A stretch of 64,000 nucleotides of DNA from Achatina immaculata (taxonomy: Eukaryota; Mollusca; Gastropoda; Stylommatophora; Achatinidae): contig CM019707.1 in assembly GCA_009760885.1 (NCBI GenBank), positions 36,568,234-36,632,233 of the forward strand. Reading direction: 5' to 3'. The notes beneath the pieces are model-generated. The model made no database searches, was not told where the DNA came from, and saw only the letters and a list, made by a program, of their open reading frames with translations. The translations under genes were made by a program, and so were the position numbers. Positions 10,537 through 21,734 of this stretch are shown in pieces (within the stretch, counting starts at the first letter, position 1; every line of letters starts with the position of its first letter).

Positions 10537-11689
10537 ACTAACGCCATGCATGTCTTCTGGTTCACAATGGGCAAAAATGTTTCTATATATTTACTGGCCA
10601 CAATTATTCCAAATCTTTTATAAACAAGTTTATGTTTTGTTTATAAAATGGCACATCATTTCAGTTAATGAAGTTCTTTTGTTTAGTTGTTCTCATAACA
10701 TGCTGGAGTATAATCTTTCTGTTTTTGTTCTTATGACTATACATAACCACCGGATATCTGTTTCACTATTTCTAACACACACTTGTATAAGTAGCAACGA
10801 CTTGTTAGACATGTATTTAATAGCTTTGTCATATCGTCAACATTTATTCATCACTCATAGCCAACAGGCGCTCGAGGGTTGGTTGGTTGGTTCAGCTATA
10901 CAACGAAAAAAGATAATCCATGCTTTCATGTCATCCAAACGTAACAACATACTTTAATCGACTCCGCGATAAGACACTATTCTGATGATCTCTGGTCGTG
11001 AGAGGTTTGTCTTGAACGTTTGTTCAAAATTCAGGTAGTTCTGTTTACCATGTTTGTTCACTGATTTGACCTTTAAAAACTAGACCGCCTTATCTGGATC
11101 GTGGCATGGCGTGGTTTTTTTTTCAAGGACTCCATCTGACCAATCAATTTGGAGTTGTTCTGATCTTGTCTGATATAAGAGGGATGCGGATATAAAGCTA
11201 TTATCTCAGGCTACTTTGCATACTGAGTTGCCTCAAATATGTAAAAAAAAAAAAATCTAGTCTTCGCTTTATAGATAAATAAAGAGCCTACTCTATTTAA
11301 ACGTCATGGTTTTCTTTTGAAACATAAAAACGAATATTGCTTTAAGCGGAAAGACCTTTCCCAGTCCACTTGGAGTAATACTGAGTGATTTTACACTACA
11401 CTAGTTGCAGTTGTCAAGGTTTGCTCTCAGATTAAAAGGAGAACCAATTTCCAGGTCCAGCCCCAACATTCTGCCATGTCGACCCCACTTTCGGAACCGG
11501 GGCAGTGTTACATATATTAGCAGGCTCACTAAGTGGAGCAGAGGAGAAGTGCAACTGGCATCAGCAGGAGAATTAAGAACTATACTTGTACAAGTCTGGA
11601 ACCAATAATACTTGTATGTTCTAAATAGATCTTGACCTTTACAACCGACTGTTATCTAGGTTAGTGACACCCGTAGAACTGGTATTGTA
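10537..11689. other. Unannotated stretch
   Basis: No gene, RNA or repeat recognised in about 1.15 kb. Open frames at 10529-10957 and 11405-11608 have no domain or motif I recognise. A short (GGTT)n run lies at 10877-10891. Confidence 0.55.
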
Positions 11690-12180
11690 GTTTTACTGTC
11701 CTGTGTAAGGACCTACGTTTAGTTTTGCTGTCCTGTGAAAGGACCTACCTGTAGTTTTACTGTATTATTTAAGGAACTATTTGTAGATTTGCTGTCTTGT
11801 TCTTAGTTGCAGGTTTACTGTCTTCCGTAAGAACTTAATTGTAGGTTTATTGTCCTCTGTTAGGACCTAATTGTAGATTTAATGTCTTACATAAGAACCT
11901 AATTGTTCTTTTACTGTCTTATATAAGACAGTAGTTGTAGGTTTATTGTCTTTTATAAGCATCCAGATGTAGGTTTACTGTCTTATATAAAGACCTAGTT
12001 GTAGGTGTAATGTCTGGTATAAAGACCTAGTTTAGGTTTACTCTTATGTAAGAACCTAGTTGTAAATTTACTGTCTTATATAAGAACCTAGTTGTAGGTT
12101 TACTGTCTTATATAAGGACCTAGTTCTAGGTTTACTGGGTTATTTAAGGACCTTGTTGTTGCTTTATTATGTTATATAAT
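11690..12180 (+). repeat. Degenerate 32-bp minisatellite, about 15 copies
   Basis: The unit is GTTGTAGGTTTACTGTCTTA followed by TATAAGGACCTA. Period 32 is clear at 12059 and 12091. Copies diverge to the left. Confidence 0.9.
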
Positions 12181-12284
12181 GATCTAATCAGACTATAGTA
12201 TTGCTGTCTTCTGTTGTTAACCCTTTTTTTTCAAAAGTTCCTTTTTTGAAATAGTGATCAACAGTCACTTAACAAAACAGCTGT

Positions 12285-12672
12285 TAATCACATAAATGCC
12301 TTTGAATGTAAATGCTACAGAAGAGTACTTCATATATCATGGGCACAAAAAAGACCAACATATCCATACTACAATAACTTAATATTGAAGAAGGTTGGCT
12401 AGTAAAGAGGATTAAACAGAGAAAACTTAAATATTTTGGACACGTTAAATGTCATGATAATCTAGAGAAGACCGTCTTGGAAGGGTACATAATGGGAAAA
12501 AGAAAGAGAGGAAGACCAAGGCGAAGATGGTTGAAAGACATCGTTGATGATCTGCAAATGGATGCATCAGCAGCAGGCCATCTTGCTCATAACTGAGAGG
12601 CTTACATGAGTGCTGTTTGGGAGGCAAAGTTCCGCAAGAGACACGCAAGTGAATCAATCAATCAATCAGCCA
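12285..12672 (+). mobile_element. LINE-E copy 1, 3' end with (TCAA)n tail
   Basis: Encodes RVLHISWAQK, KYFGHVKCHDNLEKTVLEG, KRKRGRPRRRW, LKDIVDDLQMDASAAGHLAH and WEAKFRKRHAS, with two stops and a shift. This is the basic tail C-terminal to RT in a LINE. It ends with a (TCAA)n microsatellite at 12650-12670. Related ends occur at 27523, 28195, 37205 and 44890. Confidence 0.8.
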
Positions 12673-12841
12673 GTCAGGAACAAAATACAACATTTGTGGT
12701 ATGTCAGCTTTCGTTTCGTTTATACAGAAAACATACGGACAAACAAATGTAAAAAAAAATCAAGGAAAAAAAATCAGGGAAATGTCAGGAATACATATTA
12801 AAGAAAGCTACGTGCTATGACACAGAACAAGAAGAGAAAAG

Positions 12842-12975
12842 TAATCAACATTAGTATGTTACAGATATGTATAACAATCAACATTAATATGTTACAGATA
12901 TGTATAACAATCAACATTAGTATGTTACAGATATGCATGGCAATCAACATGAGTATCTTATAGATATGCATGGCG
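12842..12975 (+). repeat. 33-bp tandem repeat, 4 copies
   Basis: The unit is GTTACAGATATGTATAACAA followed by TCAACATTAATAT, with starts at 12858, 12891 and 12924; the last copy is diverged. Confidence 0.95.
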
Positions 12976-13383
12976 ATGTTTTACGTACTTCAGAAGATGT
13001 AGATTTAGATGTAGATGATGTAGAAGATGTATATTTAAAAGATGAAGTCTGACATTATTTGTGATGGAAAATGACTGTTGGGAAAGAAACGTTTCATGGC
13101 CCCTTCTAAGGCAGATTTCACGGAAGACACGCCTCTGATGGGGAAAAAAAAACTCATTGGCCCACATGGGACCACAGTCTTATATCGCCGTCGTCGTAGC
13201 GTCCCCTGGAAAGACGCTGGTTCAAAATAAGTTGATGGAAGGCGGTACTGACAGACATAGGGGGTGGGGTTACTGAGAAACACAGAATTGAAGAAAGGTA
13301 TCGTCCAATCGCCTTGTGTATCTTCAGTAAAGATAGACAGAGGTGTATGACTCAGTTTTACAAAAAAAAGATACACCATTTTC
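12976..13383. other. Unannotated stretch
   Basis: Short GATGTAGAT repeats at 12995-13035. Otherwise nothing recognised; the minus-strand open frames lack motifs. Confidence 0.5.
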
Positions 13384-13490
<107 letters not shown>

Positions 13491-13750
13491 GGTCCATGCC
13501 AGTCAGACTCTGTAAGCCACTAATTTCCACGATCATCGATCCTTTCCTCTTTCTATAAGATGATGTTTGGACCTCACTCCGTTCCACTCTTTTAGTCCGT
13601 CAAATATCCTGTTTCTTTGTCTTTCTCTGCCGCTTTGCCCCTCCAGTTTTTCCATTGTCATTACTTGTTCCAGTTTGTCTCTTCTCAAAACAAGTCCTAC
13701 AAATCTGGACTTTTCATAAGACGGAAACGATACACCTGTGTCTACCTGTA
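13491..13750 (-). mobile_element. LINE 3'-end relic with (GATA)n tail
   Basis: Minus-strand SRFVGLVLRRDKLEQV, GKL-like EKLEGQSGRERQRNRI and KEWNGVRSKHHLIE form the basic C-terminal tail of a CFDP2-type LINE. A stop, then VAYRV and LAWT lead into the GATA run. A related end occurs at 38745-38880. Confidence 0.75.
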
Positions 13751-13797
13751 TTATCAAAGTCAGCTCCACCGCGGCCGTTGTTTTTCTTGTGAAGTCC

Positions 13798-15803
13798 TCA
13801 GGAAAACTTCTTCTTGAATCATCGATAGAAACACAAGAAAAACTTCTTCTTGAATTATCGATAGAAACACAAGAAAAACTTCTTCTTGAATCATCGATAG
13901 AAACACAAGAAAAACTTCTTCTTGAATCATCGATAGAAACGCAAGTAAAACTTCTTCTTGAGTCATCGTTAGAAACACAAGAAAAACTTCTTCTTGAATC
14001 ATAGATAGAAACACAAGTAAAACTTCTTCTTGAATCATCGATAGAGACACAAGAAAAACTTCTTCTTGAATCATCGATAGAAACACAAGAAAACTTCTTC
14101 TTGAATCATGGTTAGAAACACAAGGAAAACTTCTTCTTGAATCATCGATAGAAACACAAGAAAACTTCTTCTTGAATCATGGTTAGAAACACAAGGAAAA
14201 CTTCTTCTTGAATCATCGATAGAAACACAGAAAACTTCTTCTTGAATCATGGTTAGAAACACAAGGAAAACGTCTTCTTGAATCATCGATAGAAACACAG
14301 AAAACTTCTTCTTGAATCATGGTTAGAAACACAAGGAAAACTTCTTCTTGAATCATCGATAGAAACACAAGAAAACTTCTTCTTGAATCATGGTTAGAAA
14401 CACAAGGAAAACTTCTTCTTGAATCATCGATAGAAACACAAGAAAAACTTCTTCTTGAATCATCGATAGAAACACAAGAAAAACTTCTTCTTGAATCATC
14501 GATAGAAACGCAAGTAAAACTTCTTCTTGAGTCATCGTTAGAAACACAAGAAAAACTTCTTCTTGAATCATAGATAGAAACACAAGTAAAACTTCTTCTT
14601 GAATCATCGATAGAGACACAAGAAAACTTCTTCTTGAATCATCGATAGAAACACAAGAAAACTTCTTCTTGAATCATGGTTAGAAACACAAGGAAAACTT
14701 CTTCTTGAATCATCGATAGAAACACAAGAAAACTTCTTCTTGAATCATGGTTAGAAACACAAGGAAAACTTCTTCTTGAATCATCGATAGAAACACAAGA
14801 AAACTTCTTCTTGAATCATGGTTAGAAACACAAGGAAAACGTCTTCTTGAATCATCGATAGAAACACAAGAAAACTTCTTCTTGAATCATGGTTAGAAAC
14901 ACAAGGAAAACTTCTTCTTGAATCATCGATAGAAACACAAGAAAACTTCTTCTTGAATCATGGTTAGAAACACAAGGAAAACTTCTTCTTGAATCATCGA
15001 TAGAAACACAAGAAAAACTTCTTCTTGAATCATCGATAGAAACACAAGAAAAACTTCTTCTTGAATCATCGATAGAAACGCAAGTAAAACTTCTTCTTGA
15101 GTCATCGTTAGAAACACAAGAAAAACTTCTTCTTGAATCATAGATAGAAACACAAGTAAAACTTCTTCTTGAATCATCGATAGAGACACAAGAAAAACTT
15201 CTTCTTGAATCATCGATAGAAACACAAGAAAACTTCTTCTTGAATCATGGTTAGAAACACAAGGAAAACTTCTTCTTGAATCATCGATAGAAATACAAGA
15301 AAACTTTTTCTTGAATCATGGTTAGAAACACAAGGAAAACTTCTTCTTGAATCATCGATAGAAACACAAGAAAACTTCTTCTTGAATCATGGTTAGAAAC
15401 ACAAGGAAAACTTCTTCTTGAATCATCGATAGAAACACAGGAAAACTTCTTCTTGAATCATGGTTAGAAACACAAGGAAAACTTCTTCTTGAATCATCGA
15501 TAGAAACACAAGAAAACTTCTTCTTGAATCATGGTTAGAAACACAAGGAAAACTTCTTCTTGAATCATCGATAGAAACACAAGAAAACTTCTTCTTGAAT
15601 CATGGTTAGAAACACAAGGAAAACTTCTTCTTGAATCATCGATAGAAACACAAGTAAAACTTCTTGAATCATGGCTAGAAACACAAGGAAAACTTCTTCT
15701 TGAATCATCGATAGAAACACAAGAAAAACTTCTTCTTGAATCATGGTTAGAAACACAAGGAAAACTTCTTGAATCATGGCTAGAAACACAAGGAAAACTC
15801 TCG
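13798..15803 (+). repeat. 35/36-bp minisatellite with ~570-bp higher-order unit
   Basis: The unit is ACTTCTTCTTGAATCATCGA followed by TAGAAACACAAGAAAA. 36-bp units keep the frame and give minus-strand open frames built of MIQEEVFLVFLS; 35-bp units (one A fewer) break it. A diagnostic run with AACGCAAGTAAAA recurs at 13941, 14510 and 15080, giving a ~570-bp higher-order period. About 56 units in all. Confidence 0.97.
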
Positions 15804-15896
15804 GCCAATGATGTGAAAAAGGTAAATTTCCCGTTTCCCTGCTATTAAGACATATTGAGGAATATGGTGTTAGGCCCGTGTTTTCCAAGACCTTGA

Positions 15897-16113
15897 CACA
15901 TGAAAGTTTGATGTAGTCAGTATCACGTCTGGCCACATTTACCTTCCCAGATTTCTCTGGTACCCATTTTTAGAGACTGAGAGGCCTGGGGGCCTTTTTT
16001 GGTGTGGTGGTACCAGGAAAAAAAAGAAAAAGAAAAATCATCACTGCTGAGACTTGAACCCGGCACCACCTGGTTAGTAAACCGAGCACCTAACCACTCA
16101 GACAACCCGGCCC
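15897..16113 (-). mobile_element. tRNA-derived SINE, copy 1
   Basis: Read on the minus strand, the element starts GGGCCGGGTTGTCTGAGTGG. It has an A-box-like GAGTGGTTAGGTGC (RC at about 16090-16104) and a B-box-like GGGTTCAAGTCTC (RC at about 16051-16064), the layout of an internal pol III promoter. A body with GGTACCAGAGAAATCTGGGA and a 3' end CATCAAACTTTCATGT follow. It matches 54700-54893 along its whole length in the same orientation. SINEs rely on a LINE for mobility. Confidence 0.8.
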
Positions 16114-16235
16114 TAATATTGTGTATTGTTATAATGAATTCATGCGCTGTCGTATTAAATTTTGCTGAAAAAGTTTTGGTAGAAGCAAACTAGAAGGAAG
16201 TTTGTGTATCATTTTAAAAGACCGGCTGGGTAAGA

Positions 16236-16593
16236 AGGGTAAATGTTTACGAGGAATTAGAAAAATATTTTGGCCAAACACCATAAGAAATAACATCTTG
16301 TTGGAAGAAATGCAGATGAAGCAACTGACAGCAATTATTGAGGAAAGACGCTGGCGATGGTTGGGACATGTGCTACGAATGACTGACAACTCACTACCAA
16401 AAATAGCACTAAGGTGGACACCACAGGGGAACAGAAGTAAGGGTAGACCAAAAGAGACATGGAGAAGAACAACAGAAAGGATGTTGAGCAATAGAGGGCT
16501 CACCTGCGGAAGAGCAAAAAAAAAAAGGCAAAGGACAGGCATTTGTGGAAAACCCGTGCGGAAGCCCTATGTGCCCTGGGCACTTAAAGTTCA
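16236..16593 (+). mobile_element. LINE-B copy 2, 5'-truncated 3' end
   Basis: Encodes RKIFWPNTIRNNILLEEMQM, RRWRWLGHVLRM, TDNSLPKIALRWTPQGN, RSKGRPKETWRRTTERMLSN, then RAKKKRQRTG with a one-base shift in an A-run near 16516. It ends CCCTGGGCACTTAAAGTTCAG and joins (GA)n. Same family as 4278, 38563, 40470 and 45435. Confidence 0.88.
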
Positions 16594-16700
16594 GAGAGAG
16601 AGAGAGAGAGGAAGAGAGAGAGGGGGGAGAGAGAAAGGGAGAGAGAAAGGGAGATAGAGATAGAGAGAGGGAGATAGAGAGACATAGAGAGAGAGAGTTG
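16594..16700 (+). repeat. (GA)n-rich tail of LINE-B copy 2
   Basis: Impure GA/GGGA/GATA tract that starts at the LINE-B terminus. It is the element's 3' tail or grew from it. Confidence 0.9.
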
Positions 16701-16764
16701 AGTAAGAAGTGTCTATATTTTATTCTGCGTAGACTTTGCCAGTGTATATCTCTGAGCATTGAAC

Positions 16765-16852
16765 GGCATCGGCGTGAAAGATCTATGGTATCGGTGTGAA
16801 AGATCTATGGCATCGGTGAGAAAGATCTATGGCATCGGTGAGAAAAATCTAT
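16765..16852 (+). repeat. 22-bp tandem repeat, about 4 copies
   Basis: The unit is GAAAGATCTATGGCATCGGT plus GT or GA; copies are contiguous, with small changes. Confidence 0.9.
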
Positions 16853-17121
16853 GAACAATGTATGTGTTGTTTTGGGGTGAAAGAGATAAATGTTCTAATA
16901 GAACAAATAGCACTTTATTGCTAATTAATAATGCACCGGCTATAGCAGGTTGGGAGCTATTGTTCAAGATCTGTTTCCCAAAAGGGCGGTAACGCCCCCC
17001 TCTCTTGTGGTCGTTGGAAAAAACCAAAGGGTGGTGAAGGAAGAAGTAGAAGGTGGCAGTAGAAGAAAAGGGGGGGGGAGTAGAAGGGCGATGAGGGAAA
17101 ACGAAACAGCTGATGGGAATA

Positions 17122-18172
17122 GTAATACCTTCCTTCTTAGACAGGGGTAGTAATACCTTCCTTCTTAGACAGGGGTAGTAATACCTTCCTTCTTAGACAA
17201 GGGCAGTAATACCTTCCTTCTTAGACAAGGGCAGTAATACCTTCCTTCTTAGACAGAGGTAGTAATACCTTCCTTCTTAGACAAGGGCAGTAATACCTTC
17301 CTTCTTAGACGGGGGCAGTAATACCTTCCTTCTTAGACAAGGGCAGTAATACCTTACTTCTTAGACAGGGGTAGTAATACCTTCCTTCTTAGACAAGGGC
17401 AGTAATACCTTCCTTCTTAGACAAGGGCAGTAATACCTTCCTTCTTAGACAGAGGTAGTAATACCTTCCTTCTTAGACAAGGGCAGTAATACCTTCCTTC
17501 TTAGACGGGGGCAGTAATACCTTCCTTCTTAGACAAGGGCAGTAATACCTTACTTCTTAGACAGGGGTAGTAATACCTTCCTTCTTAGACAAGGGCAGTA
17601 ATACCTTCCTTCTTGGACGAAGGCAGTAATACCTTCCTTCTTAGACGGGGGCAGTAATACTTTCCTTCTTAGACGTAGGGCAGTAATACCTTCCTTCTTT
17701 GACGGGGGCAGTAATAACTTCCTTCTTAGACGGGGGCAGTAATACCTTCCTTTTTAGACGGGGGAGGGGTGGCAGTAATACTTTCCTTCTTAGACGGGGG
17801 CAGTAATACCTTCCTTCTTAGACGGAGGACAGTAATACTTTCCTACTGAGACGGAGGGCAGTAATACCTTCCTTTTTAGATGGGATAGGGGGGCAGTAAT
17901 ACCTTCTTTCTTAGACGGGGGTAGTAATACCTTCTTTCTTAGACGGGGGTAGTAATACCTTCTTTCTTAGACGGGGGTAGTAATACCTTCCTTCTTAAAT
18001 GGGGCAGTAATACCTTGCATCTTTGACGTAGGGCAGTAATATCTTCCATCTTAGACGGAGGGCAGTAATATCTTCCATCTTAGACGGAAGGCAGTAATAC
18101 CTTCCTTCTTAGATGGAGGGCAGTAATACTTTCCATCTTAGTCGGGGGCAGTAATGCATTCCTTCTTAGCGC
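17122..18172 (+). repeat. 28-bp minisatellite, about 37 copies
   Basis: The unit is GCAGTAATACCTTCCTTCTT followed by AGACAAGG, with G-run length variants (AGACGGGGG, AGACGGAGG). A variant with CTTACTTC recurs at 17351 and 17547, a 196-bp (7-unit) higher-order period. The distal part from about 17727 is included in the tandem duplication. Confidence 0.97.
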
Positions 18173-18367
18173 TTTTCAAACTGATATTTAGAAACTTGTG
18201 TCCCTACATGAAACTCGTTTATCACATTAAAATTGAAAAAATATTGGAGTAAGTGAGTTATAAATGTACTCATTCACATTGTTAAAGAAACTGGTTTGCT
18301 AGCTTAAGTTTTTAATTATGTAATACATTCTCTCCACAATTCCCTGTTTTTAGACTTGATTATGAGA

Positions 18368-18800
18368 TCCGCCGGTGACTTTCTTCCTAGCCATACTGAC
18401 AGCCCATCCAGTAACTTCTCTCTGTCTTCCTCTGTCTCTTCTTCCCTCTATTTTTCCAGTTGCCACAGTGTGTTCCAATTTTCCTCTTCTCAGAAAATGT
18501 CCTACAAATCTCGCTTGTCTGCCTCTGATCTTTGCTATAATTTGCCTTCTAACTCCAGCCTCTCTTAAGACTTCTTCATTGGTTTTCTTACCTGTCTATG
18601 GTACCTTCAACATCCTTCTTATGAACTACATGTCCATTGGGTCCATTTCTCGCTGTACTCTCTTATTCATGGACCATGCTTCACACCCATAAAACAGAAT
18701 TGGCTCAATGTAACATTTAAGTAATCGGAATCTTGTTTCCTTTGATACGGATCTGCTGCACAAGATGTTTCTCATTTTCTGGAATGCTGACTTGGCCTGA
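18368..18800 (-). mobile_element. LINE-D copy 2, RT C-terminal relic
   Basis: Minus strand: LKCYIEPILFYGCEAWSMNK, then FIRRMLKVP, a KTNEEVLREAGV-like block, RRQIIAKIRGRQARF and VGHFLRRGKLEH, ending near CCGGCGGATC. These are post-RT motifs (Y-GCEAW region and basic tail). Two in-frame stops are present. Matches 2655-2890 and is repeated at 20190-20622. Confidence 0.85.
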
Positions 18801-19544
18801 CCACGTAATTATTATGTACAATACATATCCTAGTTTGATCGGCCATTGTACCAGTAGTAAATAAAGAGGTGAGAGGGGGGGGGGGGCGGGTTTCGAGGAT
18901 GTGGCCTTGGGGAAAATGGAGCGGCAGCTCGAACAAGGCCTGGGAAACACTGTTCTCGATCATAGAACATCCAGGTCAAGAGCTGTGACATAAATAAAAT
19001 ACCCTTTTTTTTTTCTTCTAAATAGACGTGTCTGTTTTTGTCCAAGTTTTATCAACAAATTTGTCTTCGGAAGACAAAGTGCGAAGAGTTAGTAAAAATC
19101 TACTGAAAATAACATCCATCGCTTGTAGACGTTGTGGACGCTTGAAGTAAGGAGACTGGCTGAGGCAGATTCGAGTGCTAGCTCTCCAGAAAAGTGGCCG
19201 AGTTCTGTCAATACTGGGGACATTGCTCTGACTTACGGCTTGCCTTTCTCTCTTGCTCTCTCTGTGTCTCTCATTTGTTTCTGGCTCTCTTTCTGTATTT
19301 CATTCTGTCTTATTTTTTCATTGTTTCTCAATCATTCTGCTTTCTTTCGGCCTGTCCCTCCTTCTTTCTTGTTTTCTCTCCTCCTGTATCTCATTTATTC
19401 TAGCATTCTCCGTCTTCTGTTTCGCTTTCTATCATTCTGTCATGCTTTCTTTCTCTCTCTATCTCTCACATTTTCTTGCTCTGTTTTTGTAACAATTTTT
19501 TTGTCTTTCATTCTCTCTTTCTTTCCCTTATGCTTTTTGTCTCT
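18801..19544. other. Unannotated flank within duplication copy 1
   Basis: Holds a G12 run (18865-18876) and, from 19235, a CT-rich stretch whose Phe/Leu/Ser-rich open frames reflect composition. No gene recognised. Confidence 0.6.
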
Positions 19545-21367
19545 TAGACGGGGGCAGTAATACCTTCCTTTTTAGACGGGGGAGGGGTGGCAGTAATACT
19601 TTCCTTCTTAGACGGGGGGAGGCAGTAATACCTTCCTTCTTAGACGGAGGACAGTAATACTTTCCTACTGAGACGGAGGGCAGTAATACCTTCCTTTTTA
19701 GATGGGATAGGGGGGCAGTAATACCTTCTTTCTTAGACGGGGGTAGTAATACCTTCTTTCTTAGACGGGGGTAGTAATACCTTCTTTCTTAGACGGGGGT
19801 AGTAATACCTTCCTTCTTAAATGGGGCAGTAATACCTTGCATCTTTGACGTAGGGCAGTAATATCTTCCATCTTAGACGGAGGGCAGTAATATCTTCCAT
19901 CTTAGACGGAAGGCAGTAATACCTTCCTTCTTAGATGGAGGGCAGTAATACTTTCCATCTTAGTCGGGGGCAGTAATGCATTCCTTCTTAGCGCTTTTCA
20001 AACTGATATTTAGAAACTTGTGTCCCTACATGAAACTCGTTTATCACATTAAAATTGAAAAAATATTGGAGTAAGTGAGTTATAAATGTACTCATTCACA
20101 TTGTTAAAGAAACTGGTTTGCTAGCTTAAGTTTTTAATTATGTAATACATTCTCTCCACAATTCCCTGTTTTTAGACTTGATTATGAGATCCGCCGGTGA
20201 CTTTCTTCCTAGCCACACTGACAGCCCATCCAGTAACTTCTCTCTGTCTTCCTCTGTCTCTTCTTCCCTCTATTTTTCCAGTTGCCACAGTGTGTTCCAA
20301 TTTTCCTCTTCTCAGAAAATGTCCTACAAATCTCGCTTGTCTGCCTCTGATCTTTGCTATAATTTGCCTTCTAACTCCAGCCTCTCTTAAGACTTCTTCA
20401 TTGGTTTTCTTACCTGTCTATGGTACCTTCAACATCCTTCTTATGAACTACATGTCCATTGGGTCCATTTCTCGCTGTACTCTCTTATTCATGGACCATG
20501 CTTCACACCCATAAAACAGAATTGGCTCAATGTAACATTTAAGTAATCGGAATCTTGTTTCCTTTGATACGGATCTGCTGCACAAGATGTTTCTCATTTT
20601 CTGGAATGCTGACTTGGCCTGACCACGTAATTATTATGTACAATACATATCCTAGTTTGATCGGCCATTGTACCAGTAGTAAATAAAGAGGTGAGAGGGG
20701 GGGGGGGGCGGGTTTCGAGGATGTGGCCTTGGGGAAAATGGAGCGGCAGCTCGAACAAGGCCTGGGAAACACTGTTCTCGATCATAGAACATCCAGGTCA
20801 AGAGCTGTGACATAAATAAAATACCCTTTTTTTTTTCTTCTAAATAGACGTGTCTGTTTTTGTCCAAGTTTTATCAACAATATTTGTCTTCGGAAGACAA
20901 AGTGCGAAGAGTTAGTAAAAATCTACTGAAAATAACATCCATCGCTTGTAGACGTTGTGGACGCTTGAAGTAAGGAGACTGGCTGAGGCAGATTCGAGTG
21001 CTAGCTCTCCAGAAAAGTGGCCGAGTTCTGTCAATACTGGGGACATTGCTCTGACTTACGGCTTGCCTTTCTCTCTTGCTCTCTCTGTGTCTCTCATTTG
21101 TTTCTGGCTCTCTTTCTGTATTTCATTCTGTCTTATTTTTTCATTGTTTCTCAATCATTCTGCTTTCTTTCGGCCTGTCCCTCCTTCTTTCTTGTTTTCT
21201 CTCCTCCTGTATCTCATTTATTCTAGCATTCTCCGTCTTCTGTTTCGCTTTCTATCATTCTGTCATGCTTTCTTTCTCTCTCTATCTCTCACATTTTCTT
21301 GCTCTGTTTTTGTAACAATTTTTTTGTCTTTCATTCTCTCTTTCTTTCCCTTATGCTTTTTGTCTCT
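19545..21367 (+). repeat. 1.82-kb tandem segmental duplication, copy 2
   Basis: Direct repeat of 17727-19544. The offset is 1818 at the left edge and 1823 at the right edge because of small insertions. Its left junction fuses the CT-rich end of copy 1 to the middle of a 28-bp unit, so only about 445 bp of the array is duplicated. Confidence 0.95.
20190..20622 (-). mobile_element. LINE-D copy 3 (duplicated with its flank)
   Basis: Same relic and same stops as 18368-18800, copied with the segmental duplication and not by a new insertion. Confidence 0.9.
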
Positions 21368-21660
21368 CATTCTCTCTTGATTTATCACATTCTCTCTTGA
21401 TTTATCACATTCTCTCTTGCGTTCTTTCTATCTGTCATTTTCTCCTCCTTTGTCACCGTCCTTCACTCATTTCGTTTTTTCTGTATCTCATTCTCTCTTC
21501 TTTTCTTTATATCATTCTCTCTTCCGTTATCCTTGCCTCTTTATCTCTCTTAATTTCTGTCTCTCATACTATTATCATTTTCTCTCTCTGTCTCACTTGC
21601 TTTCTTTATCTCTATTCATTCTGTTGAACTTTCTGTCTTTAATGTTTTAATGTTTTGTTT
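21368..21660 (+). repeat. CT-rich low-complexity sequence
   Basis: Continues the CT-rich end of the duplication, with a 21-base direct repeat around CATTCTCTCTTGATTTATCA at 21368-21411. Ends in a T-run at 21657-21668. Confidence 0.7.
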
Positions 21661-21734
21661 TTTTTTTTGGCAGTGGCTGAAATGTATTCCAGATATCTTG
21701 GCCTCCAAAATCACTACCATCAATCCGTTTTTAC

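Larger units (their letters stand above)
17727..19544 (+). repeat. 1.82-kb tandem segmental duplication, copy 1
   Basis: Contains the distal 28-bp array, a 190-bp spacer, a LINE-D relic, a G12 run and a CT-rich tail ending TGCTTTTTGTCTC. Reading it against 19545-21367 I see only three differences: a 4-base insertion near 19619, C/T at 18394/20216, and one base near 19062/20884. Confidence 0.95.

Noticed and set aside
13738..15936. Minus-strand MIQEEVFLVFL repeat proteins
   Set aside because: Open only across runs of 36-bp units; 35-bp units break the frame repeatedly. No start context or domain.
19132..19560. Multi-pass membrane protein (Phe/Leu/Ser-rich frames at 19.2 and 21.0 kb)
   Set aside because: CT-rich low-complexity DNA open in all three frames; the identical copy at 20955-21380 is only the segmental duplication.
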